Source: Apostichopus japonicus
Lineage: Eukaryota > Echinodermata > Holothuroidea > Aspidochirotida > Stichopodidae
Assembly (NCBI RefSeq): GCF_037975245.1
Contig: NC_092566.1
Coordinates: 8,658,001 to 8,722,000 of the forward strand
DNA: 64,000 bases
Direction of reading: 5' to 3'
Of this stretch, positions 49,508-61,300 are shown piece by piece. Within the stretch, counting starts at the first letter, position 1; each line of letters begins with the position of its first letter. The translations under genes and the position numbers were made by a program. The notes under the pieces are model-generated. The model saw nothing but the letters and a program-made list of their open reading frames with translations, ran no database searches and was not told where the DNA came from.

Positions 49508-52500
49508 GTATGTCCAAAGGTTCGAAACCGGTCTTTCGAGATCCTGCTTTAGGAATCACAAATGATTTCGAGTTGGTTAGCATCATGTTTGATCTCTAGA
49601 GTAAGGCAAAATATGTCACCAAAAATAGAACTAGTATTGTTCGATACCGGTGACAAACGACTACAGTAGAATTATGACCTTCCTTACCGGTTTCGAACCT
49701 CTGGACATACAATAAGCGTCCATAGCCTAGCGGTTAGGGTGTCCGCGTACAGAGCTTGAGGCACGGGCTCGAATCCCGGTGGAGGCTGGAAGTTTTATCA
49801 CTGTTCTTGCATTTCCAACTCATTACGATTTTCAATTATATATATATATAAATATATATATATATGCACATTGAATGTCTAAATGTTGGTCTTCTGTTCT
49901 GTAGCGCCCTCTGTCACGAAGGTGTCTCACTGATGATGATGTTTTCATCCTGGACAATGGACTCAACATCTACCAATGGAACGGCTCTGAAAGCAGCAAA
50001 GACGAACGAATAAGGGTAAACGAAACAGTCTTTTATTTTGATTAAAGATACATTGGCAATCTCGGTGGTCTATAAACACATTTTTTCAGTAGGTCTATAC
50101 TCTTTTGTATAGTAAATAATCATCACACAATCACGATAATGTTGGCTTTCGTAAAACATTTAATTGGACGTATACTTTCACGTCGACCGAAACTAACAAC
50201 TAAAGAACCGTACTCCTTTGTTTTGGTTTGAATTTGTTCATTCTCTCGATCTCGGTGAATGGACCCCCCCCCCCCCCCCGTTTTGTTTTGGGAAGAGATA
50301 GTGTGATCATGTATATGAACCAATAGTACGTAAAACGATTGAAGAGTATACATGAGGGATCGGTTAGTGGTTCGTGTTTACATTGGAATGCATTATGGCC
50401 CGCCGGTTTAAGATTGTGTGTATAATATTTGTTCCCTTTTTTAAGAAAACAAATCGTCATCATTACGTATTCAGTGACCCAAATAAACTTGAGGGATTAT
50501 TTAAAACGGCTTATCAGTTCGAAACTGAAATATTATTTATGTTGTTCTGCCAAAGCTCTATCTTGGTTAAAGTTTCTTTAATAGAATCTGTAAGAAAAAA
50601 AGGGGGTGGGGGGTCTTACTTATATCATACTAATGAATATTTTACTGAAACTCAAAGACCATGTTGAGCTAATATATAATATAGATCTTTGGTGAGAAAA
50701 ACTCTCCCTAGACAACTTTGAGAAATCTTGCTCCGTTTGGGAGATATACTACTTGAAATGTCGTGTGGGGAAGTGTGATTTTTGTCGTAGTGCCACTGCG
50801 AGCTGAAACCTTTACACTTTCTCTTTGTTTTTAAGCGTTATATATCCAAAGTGAAATGTTAACAGCGTAGAAACTGCAATGACTGGCCATCATAAGGCCA
50901 AGTTAAGCACTTCTATATGACTTTGCAACAACAATCACCATTACAGAAAAGAAAGCATTATAATAAGATAAGAAATACAATAAGAAATATGAAGCGAATA
51001 CGGCTTCGATAAATGTCATATTTAGACATTTAGACTTGCTCACGTCATTGAACTTGTGCAAGAAGGAACATCAAACCTGTGATATTTCCCAAATAAAATC
51101 AGATTTTTCTTAGCTAGCTATTTGTGGAAGTTGTTCATTAAAATTGATCTTTATCACATAAACCAGTCATGGTGGCTGCTGGGGTTGTGTCTCATTTAGC
51201 ATCTGTGTGCATATAGATGTGATAAGGTTATAGCTTACTGATCACAAGCTTCAATTTAGACATACCCCCTCTATTAACCCAAAACTTACTAGGCACAGTG
51301 ACCCCTATTGCATATACAAGAGAGAGAGAGAGGTATCGCTGGGAACTTTCCCGCATGATTAGTTACGTAACTACAACTACTGAATACTACTACTGAAAAC
51401 TACTACTACTGAATACGTACTACTACTGAATACCCTGCATTTGTGATGACGACATCAAACTTTTGTTTTAGAAACAAGACAAAAAAAAAACCCGACATAA
51501 ATCAGATTGTTTCCTGTTTAGAGTATATAATATAGAGGTGACACAGTCCGATATGGTGAGAGACCACCCATCACCCCCTGCTGGGGTTAAGTTCATGTGT
51601 AGTATCTGTTTCCCTGTCAAAGAAAATCGTGACGACACACACCTGACGATGATCACACTGTCACAGTCTCCATGTAATTGGAAGACTGGGGTTGAGAGTG
51701 GATCAGTCGTTTGGTTTTCGAGTCCAGGTTTTTTTTTTTTCTTGGAATGACTTTTACTCAAAAAGTTTACCCTTCCATGCAGTGCAGTGTGTTGTCTGTA
51801 TATGCTTATTCAATGTTTCTCAAATATCTTTATACGCAGGCTATGCAGTACATTTCTAACATGAAAGCCGAGCGCGGCCGTGCTATCAGTGAAACTCTGG
51901 ATTCAAAGTTCACGAACCCGAAGCATAAATTCTTCACGCTTCTCCCTGATATACCAGTCGATGAAGAGGATGAAGCCGACGCAAACGACGACTCCACACC
52001 GACCTTATTCAGGTGAAATTGTGATATGTTTTCATTAATTATGAAAATTCTTAAAATTTGTTATTTTTTTTTTTAATTGCAGAGAGTATAATTTGCAGTA
52101 TCATCACTTATTCCCCGTATATACGTTATACTGCCGTGAATGGTCTGTAAACAGAGAAAGCAATAGTTGAATATAATTTTTATCTTTCAAAACTTTAGTT
52201 TTGTTTGAGTCAATTTGCCAAAATCGGTTGGCGTTAACTCGATCACCTCTCGTAGGATAGGAAGTTTTGTGGATACTTATTTATAGCGAACAATGTTCAC
52301 CGTTCATGAGCAGTTTCAGATGTTGCGAAAAGACTGGGTGACCGAGCATCGTAAGCACTTGAAGCAATACGTATCAATCTGCAAAAAAAACCTTGGGTAA
52401 AGACTTGACGAACATAATCAAGTCTGTCACAATTTGGTATTATGCGTTCTTGCGTGTGAGATAATTTCCTACTTTTTCTGCGTAATCTCACTCCCCCCCC

Positions 52501-54099
52501 CCCACCCCACCACTCCACCTCCCTTCTTACACTCCTTCTCCTCTGCTCCTATTCTAAATAAGTAGTGGTTCATGCACCTACTCTAGGGAAAAGGGACGGG
52601 GGGCAGGGGGGGGGGGGTCCGATGTCAATTACCGTTAATAGTAACAATATCAGAAATGGCAAGAATCTTTTAACATTTTCATTGATTTTTTTCCACAGAC
52701 TCTCTAATGATGGCGGTAACCTCTCGTTCACTGGCGTAGCATCAGGCGCATTGCCACTTCCTCGAGCTAAGCTGGACTCTGGGGTGAGACACTTATTATT
52801 AGGGGGTGGGGGAATTGGGGACTCTAAAAGGCGACGGGATGGTGTGAGGGGTGGGGAACATGCCAACGTGCGGAGACAGTATTCGATTCCTCATTCTTCT
52901 GTTTAAGAGATTGTAGGAAGTCTCGACTAACTGGAGTTATGGGCTACCAAAATTGTCTAGTCCAAGATAAAACATGTAGCCTAACAGCACTTTATACTTT
53001 GAATAACATATATTTCACAAAACCACGATACTGATACACCAACTTTAGGCTAAATCGTTTAATTTGTTTTAATCTTAGGATGGGTGCATGTGAGTACTGG
53101 GGGGGGATGGATAAACGAAAGCTAGTTTCTTGGGATTCAAAGAGATATATGGCTAGCTTGCAAAAGTATGGATAATTTAGTGAGGTGTTACACTTGCCAT
53201 GCCGTAGGCAGTAATGCTCACAGTTGGATGACTACTGTAAATGATAGAGATGTGGGAATTAGGGCTCTTGTGACAACACTGAGTATATAGAGAGGAATCA
53301 ACAGACATTTATGAAAACATTTTGCCGCTAAACAATGCAATGTGAAGTACTAATTCATCTTCGTTGTATCACTTTACAATTTTTTGTATCAGGACGTTTT
53401 CGTAGCTGACGCAGTCAGTGAGTGTTTCGTATGGATTGGCAATGGTGCCGATTCCAAGGAACGCCAAAACGCCATGGCATACGCGCACGTGAGTTATTTT
53501 GTTGTTGTTTGCATGTGTCAGTTTAATCGTGTTATAATGGTCATGAACAAAGCAGGTATGCCATTGCCTCAATATGTATCTTAATATCTAGCTAAATGAT
53601 CGCATTCAACATCGTTAACAATGATCGAGTTTTTAAATCACTTCTGAAAACACACCTATTTCGCCGGAAACATTTTCCAATCTAAGGCTACGCGCATTAT
53701 AGGGTACCGTTCTTGTCATGTTGCTTTTATTATTGTTTAGTCATTTGTAATTCATTTTCTTCATATTTAAGCGTGGATTCCTTCGTTTTCTGTGTCAACT
53801 TGTTCGATCTGGACTACTTTATTGCTGTTTAATTACTTTATTTCATCGCTGTATCAAGTTTATTCTTTATTATGTGAAGTGCTTTGAGATCACATTTTGA
53901 TGATAAGGTGCTATATATAAGAATAACTTATTATTATTAAAGTCCCAGACATTTTTTTTTCGGGATATTATATATTTGTAATATATATTCCTTCTCCTCT
54001 CCTCAGTCCTACCTCTCGAAGTCGAAGCATCCTCTCATCCCCATCACTGTTGTTAGTGAAGGAAGGGAGTCTGAATCTTTCCTCAAAGTGGTGGCATAG
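47319..54099 (+). CDS. Gelsolin-like actin-severing/capping protein B, tandem paralogue of A, complete, 9 coding exons
   Basis: Coding exons: 47319-47573, 48201-48272, 48910-49037, 49134-49245, 49905-50015, 51840-52012, 52699-52783, 53393-53488, 54007-54099. They sum to 1125 nt, 374 residues plus TAG. Every intron has the same phase as in gene A, and four exons (3, 5, 8, 9) have identical lengths, so the pair arose by tandem duplication. G1 has FYNGDSY (73-79) with calcium ligands G76, D77 and E111, then [17 protein letters not shown] and QHREVMKHES. G2 has [10 protein letters not shown] and DVFILDNGLNIYQWNG. G3 starts near residue 285 and has DVFVADAV, FVWIGNGAD and a C-terminal HPLIPITVV. 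The N terminus is four residues longer than A, and the acidic linker is shorter and broken (DEEDEADANDD). Residues before GGADSG are less basic than in vertebrate gelsolin. Role: calcium-dependent actin severing and capping, by family. Starting at the upstream TTG (47310) would be wrong; ATG 47319 matches A. Confidence 0.95.
49264..49300 (+). repeat. (CTGT)/(CTAT)n microsatellite
   Basis: TATCTATCTGTCTGTCTGTC-type run close behind the exon 4 donor of gelsolin-like B. Confidence 0.9.
49370..49425. repeat. Near-perfect hairpin, 23-bp arms, 10-base loop
   Basis: GATATAGTATACCTATAATG is exactly inverted across a TTGTAAATTA loop; arms are 49370-49392 and 49403-49425. It lies between a CTGT microsatellite and an AT microsatellite in gelsolin-like B intron 4. 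Confidence 0.9.
49444..49508. repeat. (AT)n microsatellite
   Basis: An AT run with one C interruption ends where the TA-flanked MITE begins. Confidence 0.95.
49509..49709. mobile_element. 201-bp MITE with TA flanks in gelsolin-like B intron 4
   Basis: 24-base terminal inverted repeats match at 23 positions: they start TATGTCCAAAGGTTCGAAAC on the left and end with GTTTCGAACCTCTGGACATA on the right. Both ends include GGTTCGAAACC-type words close to a pol III B box. The flanking TA suggests a Tc1/mariner-like origin. Confidence 0.8.
49715..49840 (+). mobile_element. tRNA-derived SINE, copy 2, in gelsolin-like B intron 4
   Basis: TAGCCTAGCGGTTAGGGTGT is a clear A box and GGGCTCGAATCCCGGTGGAG a B box. 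The body (GGCTGGAAGTTTT, CACTGTTCT, CAACTCATTACGATTT) matches copy 1, then an AT microsatellite begins. A tail-like piece, CTTTAGGAATCACAAATGAT, is found upstream inside the MITE at 49545-49565 and is shared with copy 1. Confidence 0.85.
53590..53942 (+). mobile_element. Non-LTR retrotransposon 3' fragment in gelsolin-like B intron 8
   Basis: Codons at 53626-53685 read RVFKSLLKTHLFRRKHFPI then stop, the C-terminal signature of CR1/L2-like ORF2. About 240 bases of 3' UTR follow, ending in GTGCTTTGAGATCAC, GGTGCTATATATAAG and a (TTA)n tail. That tail arrangement is usual for this retrotransposon group. It lies in the gene's sense direction and is truncated at its 5' end. Confidence 0.8.
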
Positions 54100-54187
54100 T
54101 TAGTGATGTCACGCACACTCCCGCTGCTAGTCTTCTGCTTTCCTGCACTTATATGTAAATGCTAAGTAGATGGTTCTAGATGATCAT

Positions 54188-54193
54188 AATAAA
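54188..54193 (+). terminator. Candidate polyadenylation signal of gelsolin-like B
   Basis: AATAAA lies about 90 bases after the stop codon and just before the TIR element at 54242. A compact 3' UTR ending here is the simplest reading. Confidence 0.5.
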
Positions 54194-54241
54194 TACTAGT
54201 TTTGAATTTCAATAATCACAATCACTGAAATATGTTTGGTA

Positions 54242-54851
54242 TAATCTTACGGTATCATAGGGGCAATTCGTTGATTTACTATATGGAATCGAAACATGTA
54301 TATGTCTCGTAAGAATGTCAGTGATGTGAAATACATGCATGTTTGGACAACGTAGATGATCCTTTATGTACGTTCGTACGAAACCCGCACTGAGCATGCG
54401 TCGAGTAAGACATGAGTACGGAAAATGTGTATATTTCATATGAAACATTGTGAAATACATTCATGACAAGGTAAATAATCGTATGTTTTGTTTCATACGA
54501 AACTGACATGGATCATGCATTGATTAATTTATATGAAGTTAAAAAATGTATACATTTTTCACGAATGTTTTTTTTACAAAACAAATGTGTAAGATATGAA
54601 AATCGATCGTTTTATGTACGTTTCGTACGAAACTGCAGTGTAGCACGGCGAAAAGGTGTATATTTCGCACACACAAACAAATATCCTTAAAATACATGCA
54701 TGACAAGGGGGTATATATTATCGTTTTGTACGTTTCGTACGAAATTTGCCAAAGAGCATACGTTGACTAAGATAGGAAGAGTAATTTCATGTCAATCGAT
54801 TTCACCGTTTACATTTTTTTTTTAGATGGGCTGTATGATACCGTAAGATTA
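54242..54851. mobile_element. 610-bp TIR element filled with four degenerate ~130-bp internal repeats
   Basis: TAATCTTACGGTATCATA (54242-54259) is exactly inverted at 54834-54851, with TA as possible target site. The interior is an array of about four diverged units, each with a palindromic TTTCGTACGAAA-like core (near 54376, 54493, 54626, 54737) and ATACATGCATGACAAGG-like and GTGTATATTTC words. It starts about 50 bases past the gelsolin-like B polyadenylation signal. No protein frame is visible. Confidence 0.8.
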
Positions 54852-55108
54852 CCATGTATTCTTGCTTAAGGACTGTTTTAGCATAGCGGAAAAGACAAAA
54901 AAATATTAAAGAGGTCATAAAACTGATGAATAATCATATTTGTAAACTACAAGAGCCAATTTTAATATCACTTATTAAATCAATATTAGCGCAACTTTAT
55001 ATTGTGATCTTGTGTGATCATTACTACACATCACGTGGATAGGCCATCTGGGAATTGGCTTACGGTATCTTAAATTCCCTCAGGCTATTGATATCGCAAA
55101 GCAAGGCC

Positions 55109-55110
<2 letters not shown>

Positions 55111-55180
<70 letters not shown>

Positions 55181-55264
55181 TTATATATATTACATTATAT
55201 ATATTACATTATATATATATTACATTATATATATATATTACATTATATATATATATGTAATACA
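55111..55264. repeat. Compound AT microsatellite
   Basis: A (TA)n run is followed by repeated TATATATTACAT units (four to five) and a closing ATATGTAATACAT, which is inverted relative to them. The right part can therefore fold back. Confidence 0.95.
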
Positions 55265-56239
55265 TTATTATAGTTTGCACCATTCCCGTCATAAGCTGCA
55301 TGGCAACCCACCACCAAAGGCATAAATAACAATACTGTTTAAAAAGGAATATACTAATATGTTATTACATGAATTGCCATACAAGTTTGGAATTGGTAAA
55401 GAGGACCCTAAAATTTGCTTAACCCCATACATGGTTATGTCTCTCTCCCATTCTTTACCTTTCCAAACTGCAACAGCCGGTCTGTTCGGATATAAATATA
55501 CAGACAAAGAATACATTGTAAACCTACGCACATTTGTATTCACAACTTTTGTACAAAAACGTGTTGACACATGAAATCTACATTTTTGTTGTTGTGAAAA
55601 TTGAACATTTTTTTACTGTTATATTACGAACTGCTTGTAAACCTTTGCCAATGTTCAATCATAAATATTGAACTCTTTAAAGCGACAGTGTAATTGTAAA
55701 TTGAAATAATTCACTTTTTACATAAATTCTTAAATGTATAAGAAACGGTAATTTATATTTGTAGATCATATACTAGTTAATAACTGTATTATGTTACAAT
55801 ATGTCAATTCTCTTGACAGGAAGCAAACTAGACGATTTCTGTTTGTGAATAAAGAACAAATGCTTCATCAAGAAAAGAGAGAGAAAAAAAAAGTTATTAT
55901 CGATTTCACTATATGCAACAGCAATGCTTTTTAAGGATCTTTTGTATGTTACTTTTTTTTTGTAGAATATTTCACCGCACTGTTAATGCTTATGTAGTAG
56001 TAAGCACTTTGCACACTTAACTAATCACAGACTGATGAAAAAAAGGAGGTATGGAAGAAAACACAATGGATGTCTTATGTTCTTATATTTGCGTACGTCA
56101 TTGGGTGTATATACATTTGCGCGCAGCATGATCAATGCGTGAAAACCCATATCATAGTATCCAAATTAATGAAATCTTGTTGCATAAAGGTATGCAGCTT
56201 TACATTTGATGATGAGTTTGGTCCGTAGGGAGGAGGTGG

Positions 56240-56525
56240 AGGGTTGGGGGGGGGGCAGGTGCGGATCTAAGATGTTAAAAAGGAGGGTGTACTGCCATAT
56301 TGTCGTTGCAGTGGACTACCGTGTAGGCGGGTCTGTGGTCCTGTTTTATTTTTTTTTTTTTAAACGTGAAATGGCTCATTTTGAAGCGTGAAATGGCTCA
56401 TTTTGAAGCATAGTTAGACTTTAAGGTTTTATATTTAGGTCTACACGCAATGTTGTACTTATAACTACTTTAATAGTGATTAATGTACACCTCCCCCCCC
56501 CCCCCCCTTTCGACCCTGTAGAGCC
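56240..56525. mobile_element. Degenerate transposon-like repeat, family 4, copy B
   Basis: It starts GGTGCGGATCTAAGATG with a GGAGGGTGTAC motif and ends with a C run and TTTCGACCCTGTAGAGCC, the look of a common invertebrate DNA transposon. A 22-base segment (CGTGAAATGGCTCATTTTGA and on) is duplicated in tandem at 56365-56408. Confidence 0.5.
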
Positions 56526-56966
56526 TGGACAGAGAAGTTACAGTTTTAAGACGAAACCATATGTCTGTACGATTTTTGTCTGTTACGAACGGGATCCATG
56601 GATGGTAACTGAAAACTCGAGTCGGGACAGTTGTAAATTATTTTAACTAACAGCTAATCTATGATGGCAGCATTTAATAACCTTGGGAGCTGAATCAAAA
56701 TTATCACATGACAACATTCTGACCTCAGTTGGCATTGTTCGCAATACACTTATAGGGTGTGAAGACTCGCGCAAAAGAAGACGTCTAATGCCGGTAATCT
56801 GACCTTGTTTCGAATGAGGTGTAAAAAATGTGTTAGACACCACCATCGACCCCAGAAAATACACACACACACAGCTTGCTACCATATCGGTAATTAGACA
56901 CTAGTGTACAGTCAGAACATACAGCTGCCGTCAATACCCACAGCACAGTGTACAAACAATACAGCG

Positions 56967-57776
56967 ATGGACATCTCAGGTCCAGCTAAAGATAACAAGG
57001 TAACACGTTTCATTATACTGTACTTTCTGTATTTTGTAGCGACACGAACAAAACGTCACTTGCAAGCAAAGGAAAGTTAACTTTTTAAGATGGCCGAACG
57101 CGGTTTGGGGCGAGTCTTCAATGCCTTTAAAATAGCCAAATTTTAATTAAGCATTGAATATAGAATGTGACGCCGTACAAACCCTTGCCCTTTCTCCTGG
57201 CCCTCCCATCACCTCTCATCTCCTTCACCTGCTCCTTCTAAATATAATGAAACGGCGAAACTGTTGCCTATTGTGTGAAGGAGAAATATTGCATGTTTGT
57301 ATACTTCACTCAATTGTATTTATTGAGCTGAACCTTATACTATATAATTGTTCTGACTCTAAGGTCAAAGCCCATGTTCGTTAGATAAAAAAAAAGTATA
57401 AAAAAACCAGCGACATGTAAATAAATAGTAATAAAAAGAACTTTCAGCATACTAAGGCAAAAGACGGAAAGGATGGGCACGGACGGGTCGGTGTCATACT
57501 CCGCATAGTGAAGTAGTATATAGGACTAATTTGACTAGCAAACTCCGGGGACCAAAATTCCTTGGAAAAGCCCGGTCTAACAAGTTTTCCTATAGAAGTT
57601 TCGGTCCAGAACTACTTTTGCAAGGCTTTTCGTCCGGGTTTGAATATCTATGATTATTTCGGTTGTTTTTAGAGTGGGGATTGTGGAGGGGGAGCTGGTT
57701 GCAACAGGGACCTCATGATTACAAGTTCTGTGCTAGTTGGTGGCGATACCGATTTGCCAAACAGTCAAATAAAAAT
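56967..57776 (+). other. Two candidate small exons upstream of METTL14 (possible spliced upstream ORF)
   Basis: ATG at 56967 opens 11 codons (MDISGPAKDNK) ending in a GTAACA donor at 57000. A second open segment, 57673-57776, sits between TTTTTAG and GTAAGC and reads on in frame from SGDCGGGAGC to NSQIK. Joined to the acceptor at 58345, the frame would continue 16 codons and stop at TGA 58392-58394, overlapping the METTL14 ATG in another frame. I do not recognise the peptide. It could be a METTL14 5' UTR with an upstream ORF, a separate short gene, or chance. Confidence 0.25.
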
Positions 57777-57860
57777 GTAAGCGCTTTTCTAGTTCAAGTT
57801 TTTTTCTTTCTATTTTCCAATCAGTTTGCAATTATTCATTTACTTATATTTAGGCGTACA

Positions 57861-57861
<1 letters not shown>

Positions 57862-57943
<82 letters not shown>
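57862..57943. repeat. (TA)n microsatellite
   Basis: 82 bases of pure TA, between the candidate upstream exon and the METTL14 start. Confidence 0.99.
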
Positions 57944-57946
<3 letters not shown>

Positions 57947-58345
57947 AAAACAATTTCTAGATTTCCCTTCCTGTCGCTTTCCGGCTTTCATTGAAAACTG
58001 GATGTGATCCCTGGTTACGCAGTAAGCAAGGTACTGTTGTTGTTGACTACACACAGCAAAGAAATGTGTTAGGAAGGCTGGCGAGAGAATATAGGTGTTG
58101 AGGCGGAGTCCTTATCAATTTCTATGGTCGGAGCTGAGAGGTAAAACTTGCGACCCATGACTACCTCAATGGGTATTTCAAGTGGTTAAGTGCAACCCGG
58201 TGCCCTATCGAATTCCATATGATTTATGCATACGCCGATGCGATGCAACAGAAATCGTGCGATACCCTCCAGTGTTCTAAATCGGTTTTAAATACTGGTT
58301 ATATTGTGCATATTTAGTAAATATGTTAATACTGTTTCTTGGCAG

Positions 58346-58380
58346 ACCTGAAATAACACTTCGTCTCCATCTGAAGCGTC
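58346..58380 (+). promoter_or_regulatory. Candidate spliced 5' UTR segment of METTL14
   Basis: ATACTGTTTCTTGGCAG ends at 58345 and looks like a splice acceptor 35 bases before the METTL14 start. If it is used, at least one non-coding exon lies upstream. If it is not, transcription starts nearby. Confidence 0.35.
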
Positions 58381-61300
58381 ATGTCACACCATGAAGGATT
58401 GCAAGCCATTAGAGACAGATCTGAGCAACGTAGAAAGTTACTCGCAGAACAGGTACTCATGCAAACTGTAGGCTTGTCGCTGACCAACCGTACCCTAGGC
58501 CTAATGCTGCTACTGTATTTTAAGCCTAGCCCTAACTGTAGCCTCATCAGGCTACCTTCTAGACCAGGGCTCCCCTAAAAGTTCCTAACTTCCAGTTCCA
58601 CCAGATTCATTGAAGTAACCAGCATAAGATACTGCCAATACTTTTAGGCTACTGTAGCCTCAATGGTAATTTGTAAGTAAGCCAAGGGGTTTCAATTTCA
58701 TGAATCGCAAACTAGGCCTGCACATTCCAAATTAGAATTAGACCTATCATGACTCAATGCCATTCTGAAATATTTCAGTCTGTGTTTGGCTGGAAATTAA
58801 AAAAACTGTTACTTTAAGTGGGCTGTGGCTGGCAATGGTGAATAGGCCTACCTTAAAATAATCTGGTACTTTCAAAAAGTTATCAGTAGGCTACTTAATG
58901 CTTGTCCTTCAATGGTCGTAGAAATTGTAGCAGAACTTGATAGGCTTATTGTAGTGACTTTAGTTCCTCTGGTTAGTTTTGACAGTATAGATAGTGTTTT
59001 CAGTCTCTCAGTGAGTCAGAAAGACTCTTCTAGGGCCTACCTATCCTAATATAATGAATATGAGTCCCAAAAGGACGAAACCATTCGTGAAGTGGAATTT
59101 TTCTGTCCTTCAATGGTTGTAGGAATTGTAGCAGAACTTGATAGGCTTATTGTAGTGACTTTAGTTCCACTGGTTAGTTTTTGACAGTATAGATTGTGTT
59201 TTCAGTCTCTCAGTGAGTCAGAAAGACTCTTCTATGGCCTACCTATCCTAAATAGCCTATATATATATATCAATATACGAGTCCCAAAAGGACAAAACCA
59301 TTCGTGAAGTGGAATTTTTCTGGTGTGTTATTCTTTATTAATTTTCTATATATATATATACCGTAACTATATAGGCTTAATAGGCCTACTGAGTATAAGT
59401 TTAGAGGAAAACTGTGTTGGCTTATTTCCATATGTCGGCCTACATACGGAGGAGGATAGTTGTCAAACTTGTTGATCTTGCTGAGCCATGTATAATAACG
59501 AAGTGTTCATGGATTCCTTTCCCGGAAACATTTTGAGACAAAGGCAGGACCATGAACTATTCAGAGAAGAATAACACAAGATATGAAATGATTGCGCACT
59601 GTCCGAATAGCAAGAAGCATTTACAAAATTATTACGTCATTTCAAGCCCACGAGTTACTGGTTTTAGCGGAAATATGTTCAATGTAAGTAACTGTTGCAT
59701 CCCTTAACATGTAGGAAGTAGAAATACCCAGAATTTTTTTTTTGTCCTAGCATTGAAAGGAGGTGAATGGGAAGTATATACAGACACAAAGCTTACACAG
59801 TGTTGTTTTAAGTAATACTGGGAAACATTTGAAATTTCATCATCCAAACAGTTGACACATTTGATTTGATTTATTTGATTTTCCACAGATAATAAAATAA
59901 TAAATATATATTTCTAACTCCATAGAAGAACAAAGTTCTGTAATCAGTCACGTTTGGTCATTTTTAAACCCACAGTTTGGTGTGGCAGATGCTGACAACT
60001 TATCAAAAGTTTTAAATAGTAGGACTGATGCTGGAATATATCCCAAGGTGAACAAAGTCTCCTCTAAGAGGTATGTATTTATCATTAGCCTCCCCATCCC
60101 CATCCCTACTTTGCACCCCATCCCCATGTATTGCCCCACCCCTATGTTTCACTGCCAACTCTCAGGTATAGTCATGAGTAGTGCTCTTAAGCTGGCAATC
60201 ATCATGTTTTCTTATTACCTTTCTTAACCTTAGCTACAGGCCAACAGTACCGTCAAATATATAAGTCTTAAATTCTCAAAAATGATTTACATGTTCTTTC
60301 GGACAATACCTTCATGTAAGGTGCTGACATACTTTTTCCCTCCCTTGCAATACTGTGTGTTGATATTTAAGGTTAATGGTGTCATACCACCAAAGCTTAA
60401 AACATTCATTCAAAGTCCCAGAGAATCACATTGTAACTTTCAAGGTGAAAATGATATTAAAATTGAATTAAAAATGACATTCAAATCTTGAAAAGTTGCC
60501 AAAAATGCAGAGCCTGGAAAGGCAGATACTGTATTATCAAAATTAAGAGTTAAAAGTAAATGCTGGAGAGTTTAAGGAAGCATGTTGTTTTAAGCTCCAT
60601 AAAGGTGTTACTGATCAATGTTTCAATTCAAAGATCATCGACAGGAGGGCTGCCTCGAGCGAAGCAATTAGCAGCCGATGCTCAGTCCACCAGTGAGGGA
60701 GATCAAGAGCCAAATAAAGATGAGACAGCTCAACAGGGGCAAGCAGAGCAAGAGGAGGAGATCTTTGTGGAGGAAGTATATAAAGGATCACACACATTTC
60801 TAAAGGTAGTCCTGAAGTTAATAATTACATTGCAATATTTAGACAACTAAAAGAAACCTTCACATAAAACATGTTTTGTCCATTCTCTTTAATTGTCTAG
60901 GATGCTATTCAAACAGCATTGCCATAAAATCAATTCCTTAACTACTTGGTACAACAACAGACTTGGAGTTTCACTCTATATAACAGCTCATCAAACAAAT
61001 TTAGGTTTTTCGAGCTCATGTGTTGCCAAACTTTATGAAGCAATAGTAATGTCGATAGTGATCATAGGTAAATGTTTGTGAATCTCCTGTATGTTACCTA
61101 CTTTTATCTTTGTCTAAACCACATTTTGTCTTTGTTACCTATTTTTGGTCTTTGTTACCTACATTGAGGCAATTCATGTTACGCAGTGATCATGAATGGA
61201 TATCTATACAAACCCTTTAAACCGAGGTATAAATGACCTGGGTAAGGTAGAGCTGCCTTTAATATATTTAAGACTTGAGTGTTTCAGTTTTACAGTATCT

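Larger units (their letters stand above)
54852..56966. other. Intergenic between gelsolin-like B and the METTL14 region
   Basis: Compound AT microsatellite at 55111-55264 and the family 4 repeat at 56240-56525. Nothing else is recognised. Confidence 0.6.

Noticed and set aside
57663-57944. 93-codon plus-strand frame
   Set aside because: It ends in a TA microsatellite. If the area codes at all, the spliced frame at 57673-57776 fits better.
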